Assembly (NCBI GenBank): GCA_016710585.1
Contig: JADJVN010000001.1
Coordinates: forward strand, 434,001-498,000
Source of the DNA: Saprospiraceae bacterium
Lineage (GTDB): Bacteria > Bacteroidota > Bacteroidia > Chitinophagales > Saprospiraceae
DNA length: 64,000 nucleotides
Direction: 5' to 3'
Part shown: positions 47,454 to 56,715 of the stretch, piece by piece
Layout of the letters: the number at the start of each line of letters is the position of its first letter
Numbering within the stretch: position 1 is the stretch's first letter
Notes under the pieces: generated by a model
Seen by the model: only the letters and a program-made list of their open reading frames with translations
What the model was told of the DNA's origin: nothing
The model's database searches: none
Program-made: the position numbers and the translations under genes

Positions 47454-50387
47454 ATGAAATTAATCAATGTTCTTTTTTTCTACTCATTTATATTTCAATT
47501 AGTTGCTCAAGATTTAAGTTCATTTGTCAATCCAATGATTGGCACAGCTGCTCATGGTCACACTTTTCCAGGTCCAAGTATGCCATTTGGAATGGTTCAA
47601 TTGAGCCCAGATACAAGGCTTGAAGGTTGGGACGGATGCTCTGCTTATCATCATTCAGATCAAAAAATCTATGGATTTTCTCACACGCATTTGTCGGGAA
47701 CAGGATGTAGTGATTATGGTGATATATTATTGATGCCTTGTGCAGAAGCTATAGATATACAATCTAAAGAGTACCCTTATGCATCGGAATTTAATAAAGA
47801 AAATGAGAAAGTAAAGTTGGGACAATATTCAGTTTTATTGAATAAAGCTAATATACAGGTAAGGTTGACTAGCACTTTAAGGACTGGACTTCATGAATAT
47901 ACATTTATGCCAGGAGCACAGACATCAGTTATTATTGATTTATCACATCGAGATAAAGTAGTTCGTGCAGGATTTGGAGAAGTCATCAAAGACGGCGTTT
48001 CTGGATATCGCATCTCCAATGCCTGGGCAAAAGAACAACATGTTTATTTTGCGCTTAAGACAAGTGCGCCAATAGTGAGGCATGAGTTAAGCTCAGATTC
48101 ACTTCGCATGATTTTATTTTTTGATTTTCCCACAAGCAAGAAAATTCTTATACAATGTGCAATCTCTGCAGTAGATGAACGAGGAGCTCAATCAAATTTA
48201 CAAGCAGAATGGCAAGGTTTTAATTTTGAAAAAGCTTATAAAGAAAATATTCAAGAATGGAATAAAATGTTATCAAGAATAAAAATCGAAACAAAAGACA
48301 ATAAAAAGAAAACCATATTTTATACTGCATTATATCACACTCTACTTTCTCCAAATTTATTTCAAGATAGTGATGCTAGATATCGTGGGATGGATCTAAA
48401 GATCCATAAAGGAGATCCATTATTGCCTAGATATACTGTATTTTCATTATGGGATACTTACAGAGCTGGTCATCCAATGTACCAATTGGTATATCCAGAT
48501 TTCAATAGAAAATTTGTAATGACTTTTCTTGGTCAGTATAAAGAAAATAAAAGATTGCCTGTTTGGGAGCTTGCAGGAAATGAAACCTATTGTATGATAG
48601 GCAATCATTCGATCCCAGTTATTGCGGATGCTTTATTACAATCTCCAGAGAGTTATAGTCCACAAGAAAAAAAGGAATTAATTGAAGCTATTGAAGCAAC
48701 ATTATTTCAAAATAATTTTTGTCAGCAACAGGAATTTAGAAATGGTTATATTTCTACAACTCAAGCTGGAGAAAGTGTGTCTAAGACGATTGAGAATTCA
48801 TTAGATTATGCCGCATATGAAAAATTGATTGAAAAATTTGGGAATAAAGATCAAAGGGATACTTTAATTTATTATAGCTCATATTATAAAAATTTATTCA
48901 ATGAAAAATCTGGTTTTTTTCAAGCTAAATCGAATAATATTTTTACAAATCCATTTAATCCACGTGAAGTTAATCACCATTATACAGAGGCCAACGCTTA
49001 TCAATACTTATTTGGAGCACATCACGATATACCAGGAATGATTGAATGTATGTCCAGAGGATTTGAGGCATTATATCATAAAAACCCATTCATGGATAGA
49101 AGGATAAAATTGGAGCTGAGATTAGATTCAATATTTTATACAAGTTCTTCAATGACAGGTCGTGAACAAGCCGATATTACTGGAACTATTGGACAATATG
49201 CACATGGAAATGAACCAAGTCACCACTATGCTTACTTGTATAATTATTCTGGTAAGACTTATAAGGCTCAAAAGATTCTAAATAAAATAATGACGGAATT
49301 GTATACCGATCAGAATGATGGATTATGCGGAAATGAAGATTGTGGACAGATGTCTGCATGGTATGTGTTCAGTAGTCTAGGATTCTATCCAGTAGTACCT
49401 TTTGGTGGCATGATGGATACTGGAGTTCCACAGTTTAATTCAGTTCAAATTCTTGTTCCAAATAAAGCGCCCATAACAATTCAGACAGATAGAAAAAATG
49501 GTGATACTTATGTAGCTTCATTTTTGCATAATGCAAAGGCAAATCAAATACGATTCCCGCTTAAATATGGAGATAAATTGATTTATAATATGTCTATGAA
49601 ACCAGGGATGAATATATTTGAAGATGATATTCATAAATGGTTGATCGAAGAAACAGATTTTATGCCATTGCCATATATTTTAGAAGGGGAAAGTATTTTT
49701 GGAGAAAGTACAAATGTAGTTTTAAAATCTTCAATTCCCAATAGTGAGATCCATTATACACTTCAAGATAATCCTACAACATATCAAAAATATGAGGATC
49801 CAATTATTATTGATCACAATACAACATTGCGATTCAGATCTTGTAGAATGTTGGAAGGTGAAAAAGAATGTACCCCTTGGTTGATCTCAAATTTTAGGCA
49901 AAGACCACAGGGAATCTCTTTACAGAGTATAACAGAATGTGCGCCTCAATATACAGCAGGAGGTAGATTGGCATTGATAGATGGTCAAAATGGATCCGTA
50001 GATTTTCATGATGGAATGTGGCAAGGAACACAGGGCGAGAATATCGAAGTGATCATTTATTTGGATGAAAATTGGAATAAAAAAATCAATTCTATTCAAC
50101 TTACAGCTTTGCAAGATTCTAGATCATGGGTAATATTGCCAGAGCAGGTAGAATTTTTACTTTCTAATGATGGAGAGCAATTTCAATCAGCAGCAATCGT
50201 AACTCATCAAATAGATAAAATGGATGAGAAGAAGCAAATCCATAAATTTGAATTGTTGAGTCCCAATAAATTTAATTATTTAAAACTTAAAATTAAAAAT
50301 CCTGGTTTACTACCAAGTGAACATATAGGTGCTAGTGGTAAGTCTTGGATTTTTCTAGATGAGATTAAAATAAATACAGAAGATTAA
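47454..50387 (+). CDS. GH92 family alpha-mannosidase with C-terminal carbohydrate-binding-like domain
   Basis: A 977-residue exported enzyme (signal peptide ending about residue 20, QLVAQ). The GH92 core spans about residues 22-740 with signature segments FVNPMIGTAAHGHTFPGPS, PFGMVQLSPDTR, YGFSHTHLSGTG, GNETYCMIGNHSIPV and GNEDCGQMSAWYVFSSLGFYP. The C-terminal part has a chitobiase-like Fn3 stretch and an F5/8-type (CBM32-like) domain ending at the stop. GH92 enzymes are Ca2+-dependent exo-alpha-mannosidases that trim high-mannose N-glycans. The glycosylasparaginase gene downstream fits glycoprotein breakdown. Confidence 0.94.
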   Translation: MKLINVLFFYSFIFQLVAQDLSSFVNPMIGTAAHGHTFPGPSMPFGMVQLSPDTRLEGWDGCSAYHHSDQKIYGFSHTHLSGTGCSDYGDILLMPCAEAIDIQSKEYPYASEFNKENEKVKLGQYSVLLNKANIQVRLTSTLRTGLHEYTFMPGAQTSVIIDLSHRDKVVRAGFGEVIKDGVSGYRISNAWAKEQHVYFALKTSAPIVRHELSSDSLRMILFFDFPTSKKILIQCAISAVDERGAQSNLQAEWQGFNFEKAYKENIQEWNKMLSRIKIETKDNKKKTIFYTALYHTLLSPNLFQDSDARYRGMDLKIHKGDPLLPRYTVFSLWDTYRAGHPMYQLVYPDFNRKFVMTFLGQYKENKRLPVWELAGNETYCMIGNHSIPVIADALLQSPESYSPQEKKELIEAIEATLFQNNFCQQQEFRNGYISTTQAGESVSKTIENSLDYAAYEKLIEKFGNKDQRDTLIYYSSYYKNLFNEKSGFFQAKSNNIFTNPFNPREVNHHYTEANAYQYLFGAHHDIPGMIECMSRGFEALYHKNPFMDRRIKLELRLDSIFYTSSSMTGREQADITGTIGQYAHGNEPSHHYAYLYNYSGKTYKAQKILNKIMTELYTDQNDGLCGNEDCGQMSAWYVFSSLGFYPVVPFGGMMDTGVPQFNSVQILVPNKAPITIQTDRKNGDTYVASFLHNAKANQIRFPLKYGDKLIYNMSMKPGMNIFEDDIHKWLIEETDFMPLPYILEGESIFGESTNVVLKSSIPNSEIHYTLQDNPTTYQKYEDPIIIDHNTTLRFRSCRMLEGEKECTPWLISNFRQRPQGISLQSITECAPQYTAGGRLALIDGQNGSVDFHDGMWQGTQGENIEVIIYLDENWNKKINSIQLTALQDSRSWVILPEQVEFLLSNDGEQFQSAAIVTHQIDKMDEKKQIHKFELLSPNKFNYLKLKIKNPGLLPSEHIGASGKSWIFLDEIKINTED

Positions 50388-50594
50388 ATTTTGTATTATA
50401 GAGTCACTTATCATATTCAAAAGATTAATTAAATCTAAATTATTACCTTTGGATCTTCGGATAGAAAAGTGAAAAAATTTTCCTAACAGTTGTAATTAAT
50501 TTATCGTGCTCGTGACTGGATATCTTTTAAAATTTTGTTAGATTTTAAATTTTTGAACATAAAGACCATTTAGAATACTAAAAATAGAAAAAAC

Positions 50595-51575
50595 ATGAAA
50601 AATTCAAGACGTCAATTTATTAAGAATACCGCATTAACTGGAATTATTTTGCCTTCAATAATAAAGGAATTTCCAGAAGTAAAAAACAGCGAATCTAAAG
50701 TAATACAATATCCTATCACTATTGCAACTTGGAATAATAAGAAAGCGATACAGGCAGCTTGGAGTATTTTAAAAGCAGAGGGTGATGCCTTGGATGCTGT
50801 TCAAGCAGGAGCAATGGTTCCTGAAGCAGATCCAGAAGATACATCAGTAGGATATGGTGGTTTTCCAGATAGAGATGGAGATGTGACTTTAGATGCAAGT
50901 ATTATGGACCATAAAGGAAATGCAGGTGCCGTTATGTATTTGGAAGGCATCAAGCATCCAATAGCTGTAGCTCGTATGGTTATGGAAAAAACCCCTCATG
51001 TGTTTTTAGCTGGTAGTGGAGCAAAACAATTTGCATTAGAAAATGGATTTATCGAAGAGAATCTACTTACAGAAAAGGCAAAACAAGCTTGGGAAAACTG
51101 GAAATTGAATTCAAAATATGAACCAAAGATTAATTCAGAGCGACATGATACCATTGGTATATTAGCACAAGATTCAAAAGGAAATATTGCTGGAGCATGT
51201 TCTACATCGGGACTTGCCTTTAAGATGAAAGGTCGCGTAGGTGATTCTCCAATTATTGGTGCAGGTTTATATGTAGATAATGAAGTCGGTGCTGCGACGG
51301 CAACTGGACTAGGCGAGGCGGTGGTGAAAAAAGTAGGCGCATTCTCAATTGTCGAGATGATGCGGACAGGAATGAGTCCACAAATGGCTTGTGAAGCAGC
51401 AGTCAAAAGACTTTTAAGCATGCCTAATCACAAAGATTTGCAAGTAGGTTATATTGCAATTAATAATTTGGGACAATATGGAGGATTTAGTCTTCAACCG
51501 GGCTTTCAGTTTTATTTAATTCAAAAAGGAAAGGCAAAATTAGTGGAGTCCAAGTCCTATTTCAAAAACAAATGA
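50595..51575 (+). CDS. N4-(beta-N-acetylglucosaminyl)-L-asparaginase (glycosylasparaginase)
   Basis: A 326-residue Ntn-hydrolase. The N-terminus has a twin-arginine-like motif (SRRQFIK) before a hydrophobic stretch, suggesting Tat export. The autocleavage site is SERHDTIGIL: cleavage before Thr186 would expose the nucleophile. Substrate residues follow in GRVGDSPIIGAGLYVDNEVGA and ATGLGEAVVK. It cleaves the GlcNAc-Asn bond left after N-glycan trimming. Being next to GH92 on the same strand, it likely completes glycoprotein N-glycan removal. Confidence 0.93.
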   Translation: MKNSRRQFIKNTALTGIILPSIIKEFPEVKNSESKVIQYPITIATWNNKKAIQAAWSILKAEGDALDAVQAGAMVPEADPEDTSVGYGGFPDRDGDVTLDASIMDHKGNAGAVMYLEGIKHPIAVARMVMEKTPHVFLAGSGAKQFALENGFIEENLLTEKAKQAWENWKLNSKYEPKINSERHDTIGILAQDSKGNIAGACSTSGLAFKMKGRVGDSPIIGAGLYVDNEVGAATATGLGEAVVKKVGAFSIVEMMRTGMSPQMACEAAVKRLLSMPNHKDLQVGYIAINNLGQYGGFSLQPGFQFYLIQKGKAKLVESKSYFKNK

Positions 51576-51774
51576 TAAAAATATTATATAAATTATTTTA
51601 AAAATATCACCAGAATTATCATTCGTATAACATTGTAAATCTGAGAATAACATAATTTTTATTTTTAATCTATTCTTTTTCAAAATTACATATTAAATAA
51701 TATTATAATATGTTTGGGTCTTTGGCATTTTGTTTGCCACATTGAAGTTGGTTCAAAAAACCAAGACTTTAGTG

Positions 51775-52428
51775 ATGATTCAAATTGGCGTAATAGATGA
51801 CCATAAGTTATTTTTAAAAGCATTTGTCTTATTACTTCGACAGATTTCTGATCAATTAGATTTTAAGATTGATGCACATGAAATCACAATTGAAGGTCTC
51901 ACTAAATCTCTAGATTTTTTAAATCTGATTTTTTTGGATTTGGAAATGGAGGAGAAAAATGGTATTGAACTTTTGACCGAACTCAAACTCAGCAATCCAG
52001 ACTTACGGATTATCATTCTCAGTATGCACACGAATGAGAAAGTCGTAAGAGATGCAATGAAAAAAGGTGCCGATGGGTATCTTTCTAAGCGAACTGATAT
52101 AGCAGAATTAGTAGAAGCTATTCGTACCGTCCTCACAGGTAAAGTTTATTTAGGAGATGATATAAATAAAATTATAACAGACTCTGCGGATGATAAACTT
52201 AAAGGAAAAGGACCGATCAATAGGTTTAATACTAAGATGCATATTACCAAGAGAGAAGCAGAAATTTTGGATCTTATATCCAAGGGAATGTCAAATAGAG
52301 ACATGGCTGCACAACTCTACATCAGTAATGAAACGGTGAGTGTTCACCGCAAGAATCTGATGAAAAAGCTTGGTGTTTCAAGTGTCACAGGATTGCTGAA
52401 GGTGGCTAGTGAATTAGATTTGATTTAA
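51775..52428 (+). CDS. NarL/FixJ-type LuxR-family response regulator
   Basis: About 217 residues from ATG 51775 (MIQIGVIDDHKLFLKAF). The receiver domain has the acidic pocket IDDH, the phosphoacceptor in LIFLDLEMEEKNG and the Lys in DGYLSKR. The C-terminal LuxR HTH reads ITKREAEILDLISKGMSNRDMAAQLYISNETVSVHRKNLMKKLGV. No histidine kinase is adjacent, so its partner and targets are unknown. It could regulate the surface-protein genes that follow, but that is only suggested by position. Confidence 0.92.
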   Translation: MIQIGVIDDHKLFLKAFVLLLRQISDQLDFKIDAHEITIEGLTKSLDFLNLIFLDLEMEEKNGIELLTELKLSNPDLRIIILSMHTNEKVVRDAMKKGADGYLSKRTDIAELVEAIRTVLTGKVYLGDDINKIITDSADDKLKGKGPINRFNTKMHITKREAEILDLISKGMSNRDMAAQLYISNETVSVHRKNLMKKLGVSSVTGLLKVASELDLI

Positions 52429-52511
52429 TCTAAAATTTCAACTCACGAATCATTTTCAAAAACAAAAAGAAACTGTGTAAGCTGCAATATGCTTGCCATT
52501 ATAAATTTTTT

Positions 52512-55500
52512 ATGATGTATTACTTAAAGCCGTTTAACCGATTAATTTCAATGAACATGGAAATTTTTACAAACAAATTTCGAATTCAGTCAAGAGTGTT
52601 GACACTGTTCACGCTTTTGATTTTTTATTTTACTAATAGCCATTTGATTGCGCAATGCACTCTAGCTTGTGATGACAATGTCCAAGTTTCTGTCAATCAA
52701 AACTGTCAGGCTGTTATCACACCAAGTATGATGCTAGAGGATACTACTCAGTTTTGTACTTATACTGTGATAGTTTATGATATTAGTGGTTTGCCATTGC
52801 CAAGCCCTATTGTTAACTCATCACATCTAAATCAGACTTTAAGAGTTCGTGTCTTATCTGGAGCTAATTCATGTTGGGGTCAAATTTTTGTACAGGATAA
52901 ATTCCGGCCTACAATTATTTGTCCACCAAATGATACTATTTATTGTAACAATGTCAATTATATTCCATTGAGTCCAGTTGTTTCTGACAATTGTGGTGGA
53001 TTATTGACTAGACATTTGATTTCAGATAATACAGTAAAGTATCCTTGCGATTCAGCCTTGGTTGGGAAAAGAACTATTACATATTTTTATACGGATACGT
53101 ATAACAATAGTTCTGATACCTGTAGACAGATGATCTGGTATAAGAAAGTGGACTCTGCGCTTATTGTATGGCCTACTGATAAAGAGTTTAGTTGTCAGTA
53201 TTATACTACCACACCTCCATTAGCAGTTACTGGAGTACCCACTATTGGTGGAAATCCGTTATATCCAAATTGGGGAAATTGCAATATTGCGGTGACTTTT
53301 GAAGATGAAAGAATCAGTGTTTGTCCTGGTACTTTCAAGATTCTTAGAAAGTGGACGCTGCTTGATTGGTGTAAGCCTTCTGGAAGTAATGTTAATATAA
53401 GATATCAAGTTATAAAAGTTGTGGATAATGAAGGCCCCGTGGTCTCATGTGCTGTAGATATGACAGTGAGTACAGATGTTTGGTCTTGTACTGGAACAGC
53501 TATTATCGAGCCGCCAACAATTATTAGAGAATGTTCTACTACTTCTTTAAGTGTTGGATACAAGACAGTATCTCCTACTGGTGATACAACATTTAATGGT
53601 TCAAACACAAGTAATATAGTTATTCTTTCCAATGGTTTAGTTTCTGTAACTAATTTACCATTAGGTTTGAATTGGGTTATATTCAGATTGACTGATCAAT
53701 GTGGTAATTATACAGATTGTGCTACAGAAGTAAGAGTTTTAGACAAAGTTGCTCCAGTTGCAGTCTGTGATCAAAAAACTACAGTATCTCTTACTGTTGA
53801 TGGTACTGCAAAAGTAGACGCTTTCACTTTTGATGATGGTTCACATGATAATTGTGCATTAGACAGATATGAAGTATCTAGAATGGATGTAGGAACTTGG
53901 GGTCCATATGCTTACTTTGGTTGTACAGATATTGGTAAGACAATAATGGTTAATTTCAGAATATGGGATAAATCAAATAATAGTAATACTTGTATGGTTG
54001 AAGTAGTTGTACAAGATAAATTAGGTCCAGTGATCACTTGTCCTCCAAACATGACAATTCCTTGTGAAGTGGATAATACAGATCTAAATTTATTCGGTAA
54101 AGTTGCTTTGACTTTGACTGATAGAAAAAATATTGTCATCAACAACCCTAATGTTGTATTCAGTGGTCCAGCAATTGATGGATATGCATACGATGCTTGT
54201 GGTGTTACTATAACAAGTACTCCATTTTCTAATATCACTTGTGGTGTTGGATCTATAGTTAGAACATTTATTGCAACAGATGCAAGTAAATTGACTTCAG
54301 TATGTCAACAAATAATTACAATTCAAGATAAAACTGCAAATAATATTGTAGTGGTTCCACCAGCTGATTATTTTAACAATACAACATGCTTAACAAAACC
54401 TGATTTAACTCCAGCTGTTACAGGTTCACCTACAATAACTGGTGCAGATAAATGTAGTAATGTTGCAGTAACTCATGAAGATTTGACCTTTACTTTTGAG
54501 CCTGATGCATGTCTTAAAATATTGAGAAGATGGTATGTGATTGATTGGTGTTTGTATAAACCTAATGATGTTAACCCAAAAGGATTTTGGACGCATGTAC
54601 AGGTGATTAAAATATCAAATACTGTTCCACCAAACTTTACTTCAAATTGTGCAGATAGAACTGTGGAAGTTTTTGGTCCAGGATGTCAAGGTCAAGTATC
54701 ATTGATAGCTAGAGCTGTAGATGATTGCACAGATACTTTAGATTTAGATTGGGTGCATGAAGTAGATATTGACAATAATAATACGATAGATGCAGCATAT
54801 TCTGGAATAGGTAGAGATGCTTCAGGAGTGTATCCTGTAGGTGATCATAAAGTGACATTTAGAGTGAAAGATAATTGTGGAAATGAAAAAGTATGTAGCT
54901 TTTTAATGCATGTTATCGATGGTAAAAAACCTACACCATATTGCAGAAGTAGCATTACTACAGTAATTATGCCTACAACAAAATCTTTAGAAATTTGGGC
55001 TAGTGATTATAACCTAAATAGTGAAGATAATTGCACAGCTCAAAAGAATCTAAAATATTACTTTTTGATCAATGGTACTTACCAACCTTCAATTACTTTC
55101 AATTGTTCTAATATCGGTAAGAATAAGATCAAAATGTATGTAGTAGATGAGCAAGGTAATTTTGATTATTGTGAGGTAGAAATTGAACTACAAGATCCAA
55201 ACAGAGCTTGTCCTACAGGAACATTAGTTCAAGGAACAGTTACCACACCAGATGGTAAAGGAGTAAATAATGTGGCAATCTCTTGGGAGAGAACAAATCC
55301 AAATGGAACAAGCTCAATAAATACTGATTTAAAAGGAAATTATGCCTTTCCAAACATTGTTCCAGGTATGGATTATACATTCAGAGCAAGTAAAAATTAT
55401 GATCATCTAAATGGGGTGACGACTCAAGATATTTTAATCATACAAAAGCATATTTTAGGAAAGCAAACTTTTGATACCCCATACAAGTATATTGCAGCTG

Positions 55501-56462
55501 ATGCAAATAATACAAAATCGATATCAGCAGCTGACTTATCAGAAATCAGAAAGCTTATCTTAGGGGTGAATGGTCAGTTTATAAACAATCAAGAATCATG
55601 GAGATTTGTACCTGTTTCTTATGTGTTTCCAGATCAAACAAATCCATTCCCATATCTAGAATCTATTCAACAGCCAGCCTTAAATGGCAATATCTCGAAC
55701 ATGAATTTTTATGCAATAAAAATTGGAGATATGACTGGTAATGTTGATGTGGGAAGTGCTCAAGGTTTGAAGACTAGAACAAATGGTGCTTTATCATTAG
55801 TGATTAAGAATGAAGATATAAAAATAACAGGAAATGAAGTGGAAGTTCCAGTATCTATTAATCAAAATCAATTACTGTCAGGATTGCAAATGTCATTTGA
55901 ATTTGCAGCTGAGCTTGAGTTTGAAAAGATTACTAGCGGAGTATTAAACTTAAGTTCTGAAAATTATAATCAGATAGACAATAAAGTTCGAATATCACAA
56001 GTAAATGATGATGCGATAAACTTTACGAAGGGTCAAACTTTATTTACACTTCATTTTAAATCAAGTAAAATGAATGCTGCACTGATCAAGTCACTAGGAT
56101 TAGCTTATAGTGATCTAAGTGCAGAAGCTTATGATGAGAATAATGAAGCATTGACGATAAGATTAGAGCAAAGAGATGCTGATAAAAAAGCCCTTGCTAT
56201 TGAAAATAGTTTAGATCAAAATACACCAAATCCATTTACCAATGAAACAACGGTTTCATACAGTGTCAATGAAGCACAATCAGTTAATTTTGTGATCTTT
56301 GATTTGGATGGTAAAGTGATAAGAAATTTTGATAAAGAAGCTTCAATGGGCAAAAATGAATTCAAAATTACGAAAAATGAACTAGGTAAAGCTGGAGTAT
56401 ATTTTATCCAGATGAACACTAGTCAGTATACAGAAACAAAGAAAATGGTTTTAATCCGGTGA
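52512..56462 (+). CDS. Large dockerin-bearing HYR-like T9SS surface protein
   Basis: 1316 residues from ATG 52512; starts at 52551 or 52557 are possible because the signal peptide lies at about residues 30-50 (LTLFTLLIFYFTNSHLIAQ). Six or more HYR-like beta-sandwich repeats follow, each opening with a VxDKxxPxxxCP-type phrase (for example VQDKLGPVITCPPNMTIPC). Next are a CnaB-like domain (about 895-960) and a dockerin pair (NYDHLNGVTTQD and DANNTKSISAAD with helices IIQKHILGK and EIRKLILGV, about 960-1025). A cohesin-like beta-sandwich (about 1095-1205, GNEVEVPVSINQNQLLSGLQMSFEF) leads to a type A T9SS sorting domain (TPNPFTNETTVSYSV to KKMVLIR). A perfect terminator ends the gene. Confidence 0.87.
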   Translation: MMYYLKPFNRLISMNMEIFTNKFRIQSRVLTLFTLLIFYFTNSHLIAQCTLACDDNVQVSVNQNCQAVITPSMMLEDTTQFCTYTVIVYDISGLPLPSPIVNSSHLNQTLRVRVLSGANSCWGQIFVQDKFRPTIICPPNDTIYCNNVNYIPLSPVVSDNCGGLLTRHLISDNTVKYPCDSALVGKRTITYFYTDTYNNSSDTCRQMIWYKKVDSALIVWPTDKEFSCQYYTTTPPLAVTGVPTIGGNPLYPNWGNCNIAVTFEDERISVCPGTFKILRKWTLLDWCKPSGSNVNIRYQVIKVVDNEGPVVSCAVDMTVSTDVWSCTGTAIIEPPTIIRECSTTSLSVGYKTVSPTGDTTFNGSNTSNIVILSNGLVSVTNLPLGLNWVIFRLTDQCGNYTDCATEVRVLDKVAPVAVCDQKTTVSLTVDGTAKVDAFTFDDGSHDNCALDRYEVSRMDVGTWGPYAYFGCTDIGKTIMVNFRIWDKSNNSNTCMVEVVVQDKLGPVITCPPNMTIPCEVDNTDLNLFGKVALTLTDRKNIVINNPNVVFSGPAIDGYAYDACGVTITSTPFSNITCGVGSIVRTFIATDASKLTSVCQQIITIQDKTANNIVVVPPADYFNNTTCLTKPDLTPAVTGSPTITGADKCSNVAVTHEDLTFTFEPDACLKILRRWYVIDWCLYKPNDVNPKGFWTHVQVIKISNTVPPNFTSNCADRTVEVFGPGCQGQVSLIARAVDDCTDTLDLDWVHEVDIDNNNTIDAAYSGIGRDASGVYPVGDHKVTFRVKDNCGNEKVCSFLMHVIDGKKPTPYCRSSITTVIMPTTKSLEIWASDYNLNSEDNCTAQKNLKYYFLINGTYQPSITFNCSNIGKNKIKMYVVDEQGNFDYCEVEIELQDPNRACPTGTLVQGTVTTPDGKGVNNVAISWERTNPNGTSSINTDLKGNYAFPNIVPGMDYTFRASKNYDHLNGVTTQDILIIQKHILGKQTFDTPYKYIAADANNTKSISAADLSEIRKLILGVNGQFINNQESWRFVPVSYVFPDQTNPFPYLESIQQPALNGNISNMNFYAIKIGDMTGNVDVGSAQGLKTRTNGALSLVIKNEDIKITGNEVEVPVSINQNQLLSGLQMSFEFAAELEFEKITSGVLNLSSENYNQIDNKVRISQVNDDAINFTKGQTLFTLHFKSSKMNAALIKSLGLAYSDLSAEAYDENNEALTIRLEQRDADKKALAIENSLDQNTPNPFTNETTVSYSVNEAQSVNFVIFDLDGKVIRNFDKEASMGKNEFKITKNELGKAGVYFIQMNTSQYTETKKMVLIR

Positions 56463-56492
56463 TAAGGATTGAGTAAATGCAGTATTATTTTA

Positions 56493-56525
56493 CCTGAATC
56501 CGCAGACAGCGGATTCAGGTTTTTT
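56493..56525 (+). terminator. Rho-independent terminator after dockerin surface protein
   Basis: A perfect 11-bp stem, CCTGAATCCGC (56493-56503) with GCGGATTCAGG (56509-56519), a 5-base loop and six T. It lies 30 bases after the stop and separates the dockerin gene from the cohesin-like gene. Confidence 0.93.
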
Positions 56526-56665
56526 GCATATTACATTTTAGAAAACAATTTGAACAAATCATCCATTTAGCCCATTTTATTCTTGAAAGCCAATATTTTA
56601 TGTCATAAGAATTAAAATATTATTAAAAATTATTATATTCATTTAGTTAATTATTAAAGTATTTA

Positions 56666-56673
56666 TATCTTTG
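56666..56673 (+). promoter_or_regulatory. Candidate -7 promoter element for the cohesin-like gene
   Basis: TATCTTTG, an exact TAnnTTTG match, lies 42 bases before the ATG at 56716. No clear TTG is found at the expected distance. With the terminator upstream it indicates independent transcription of the cohesin-like/SprF pair. Confidence 0.5.
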
Positions 56674-56715
56674 TAAGTGTTTGTGCGTAAGCATTTGACC
56701 AAAAAACAGTAATCT

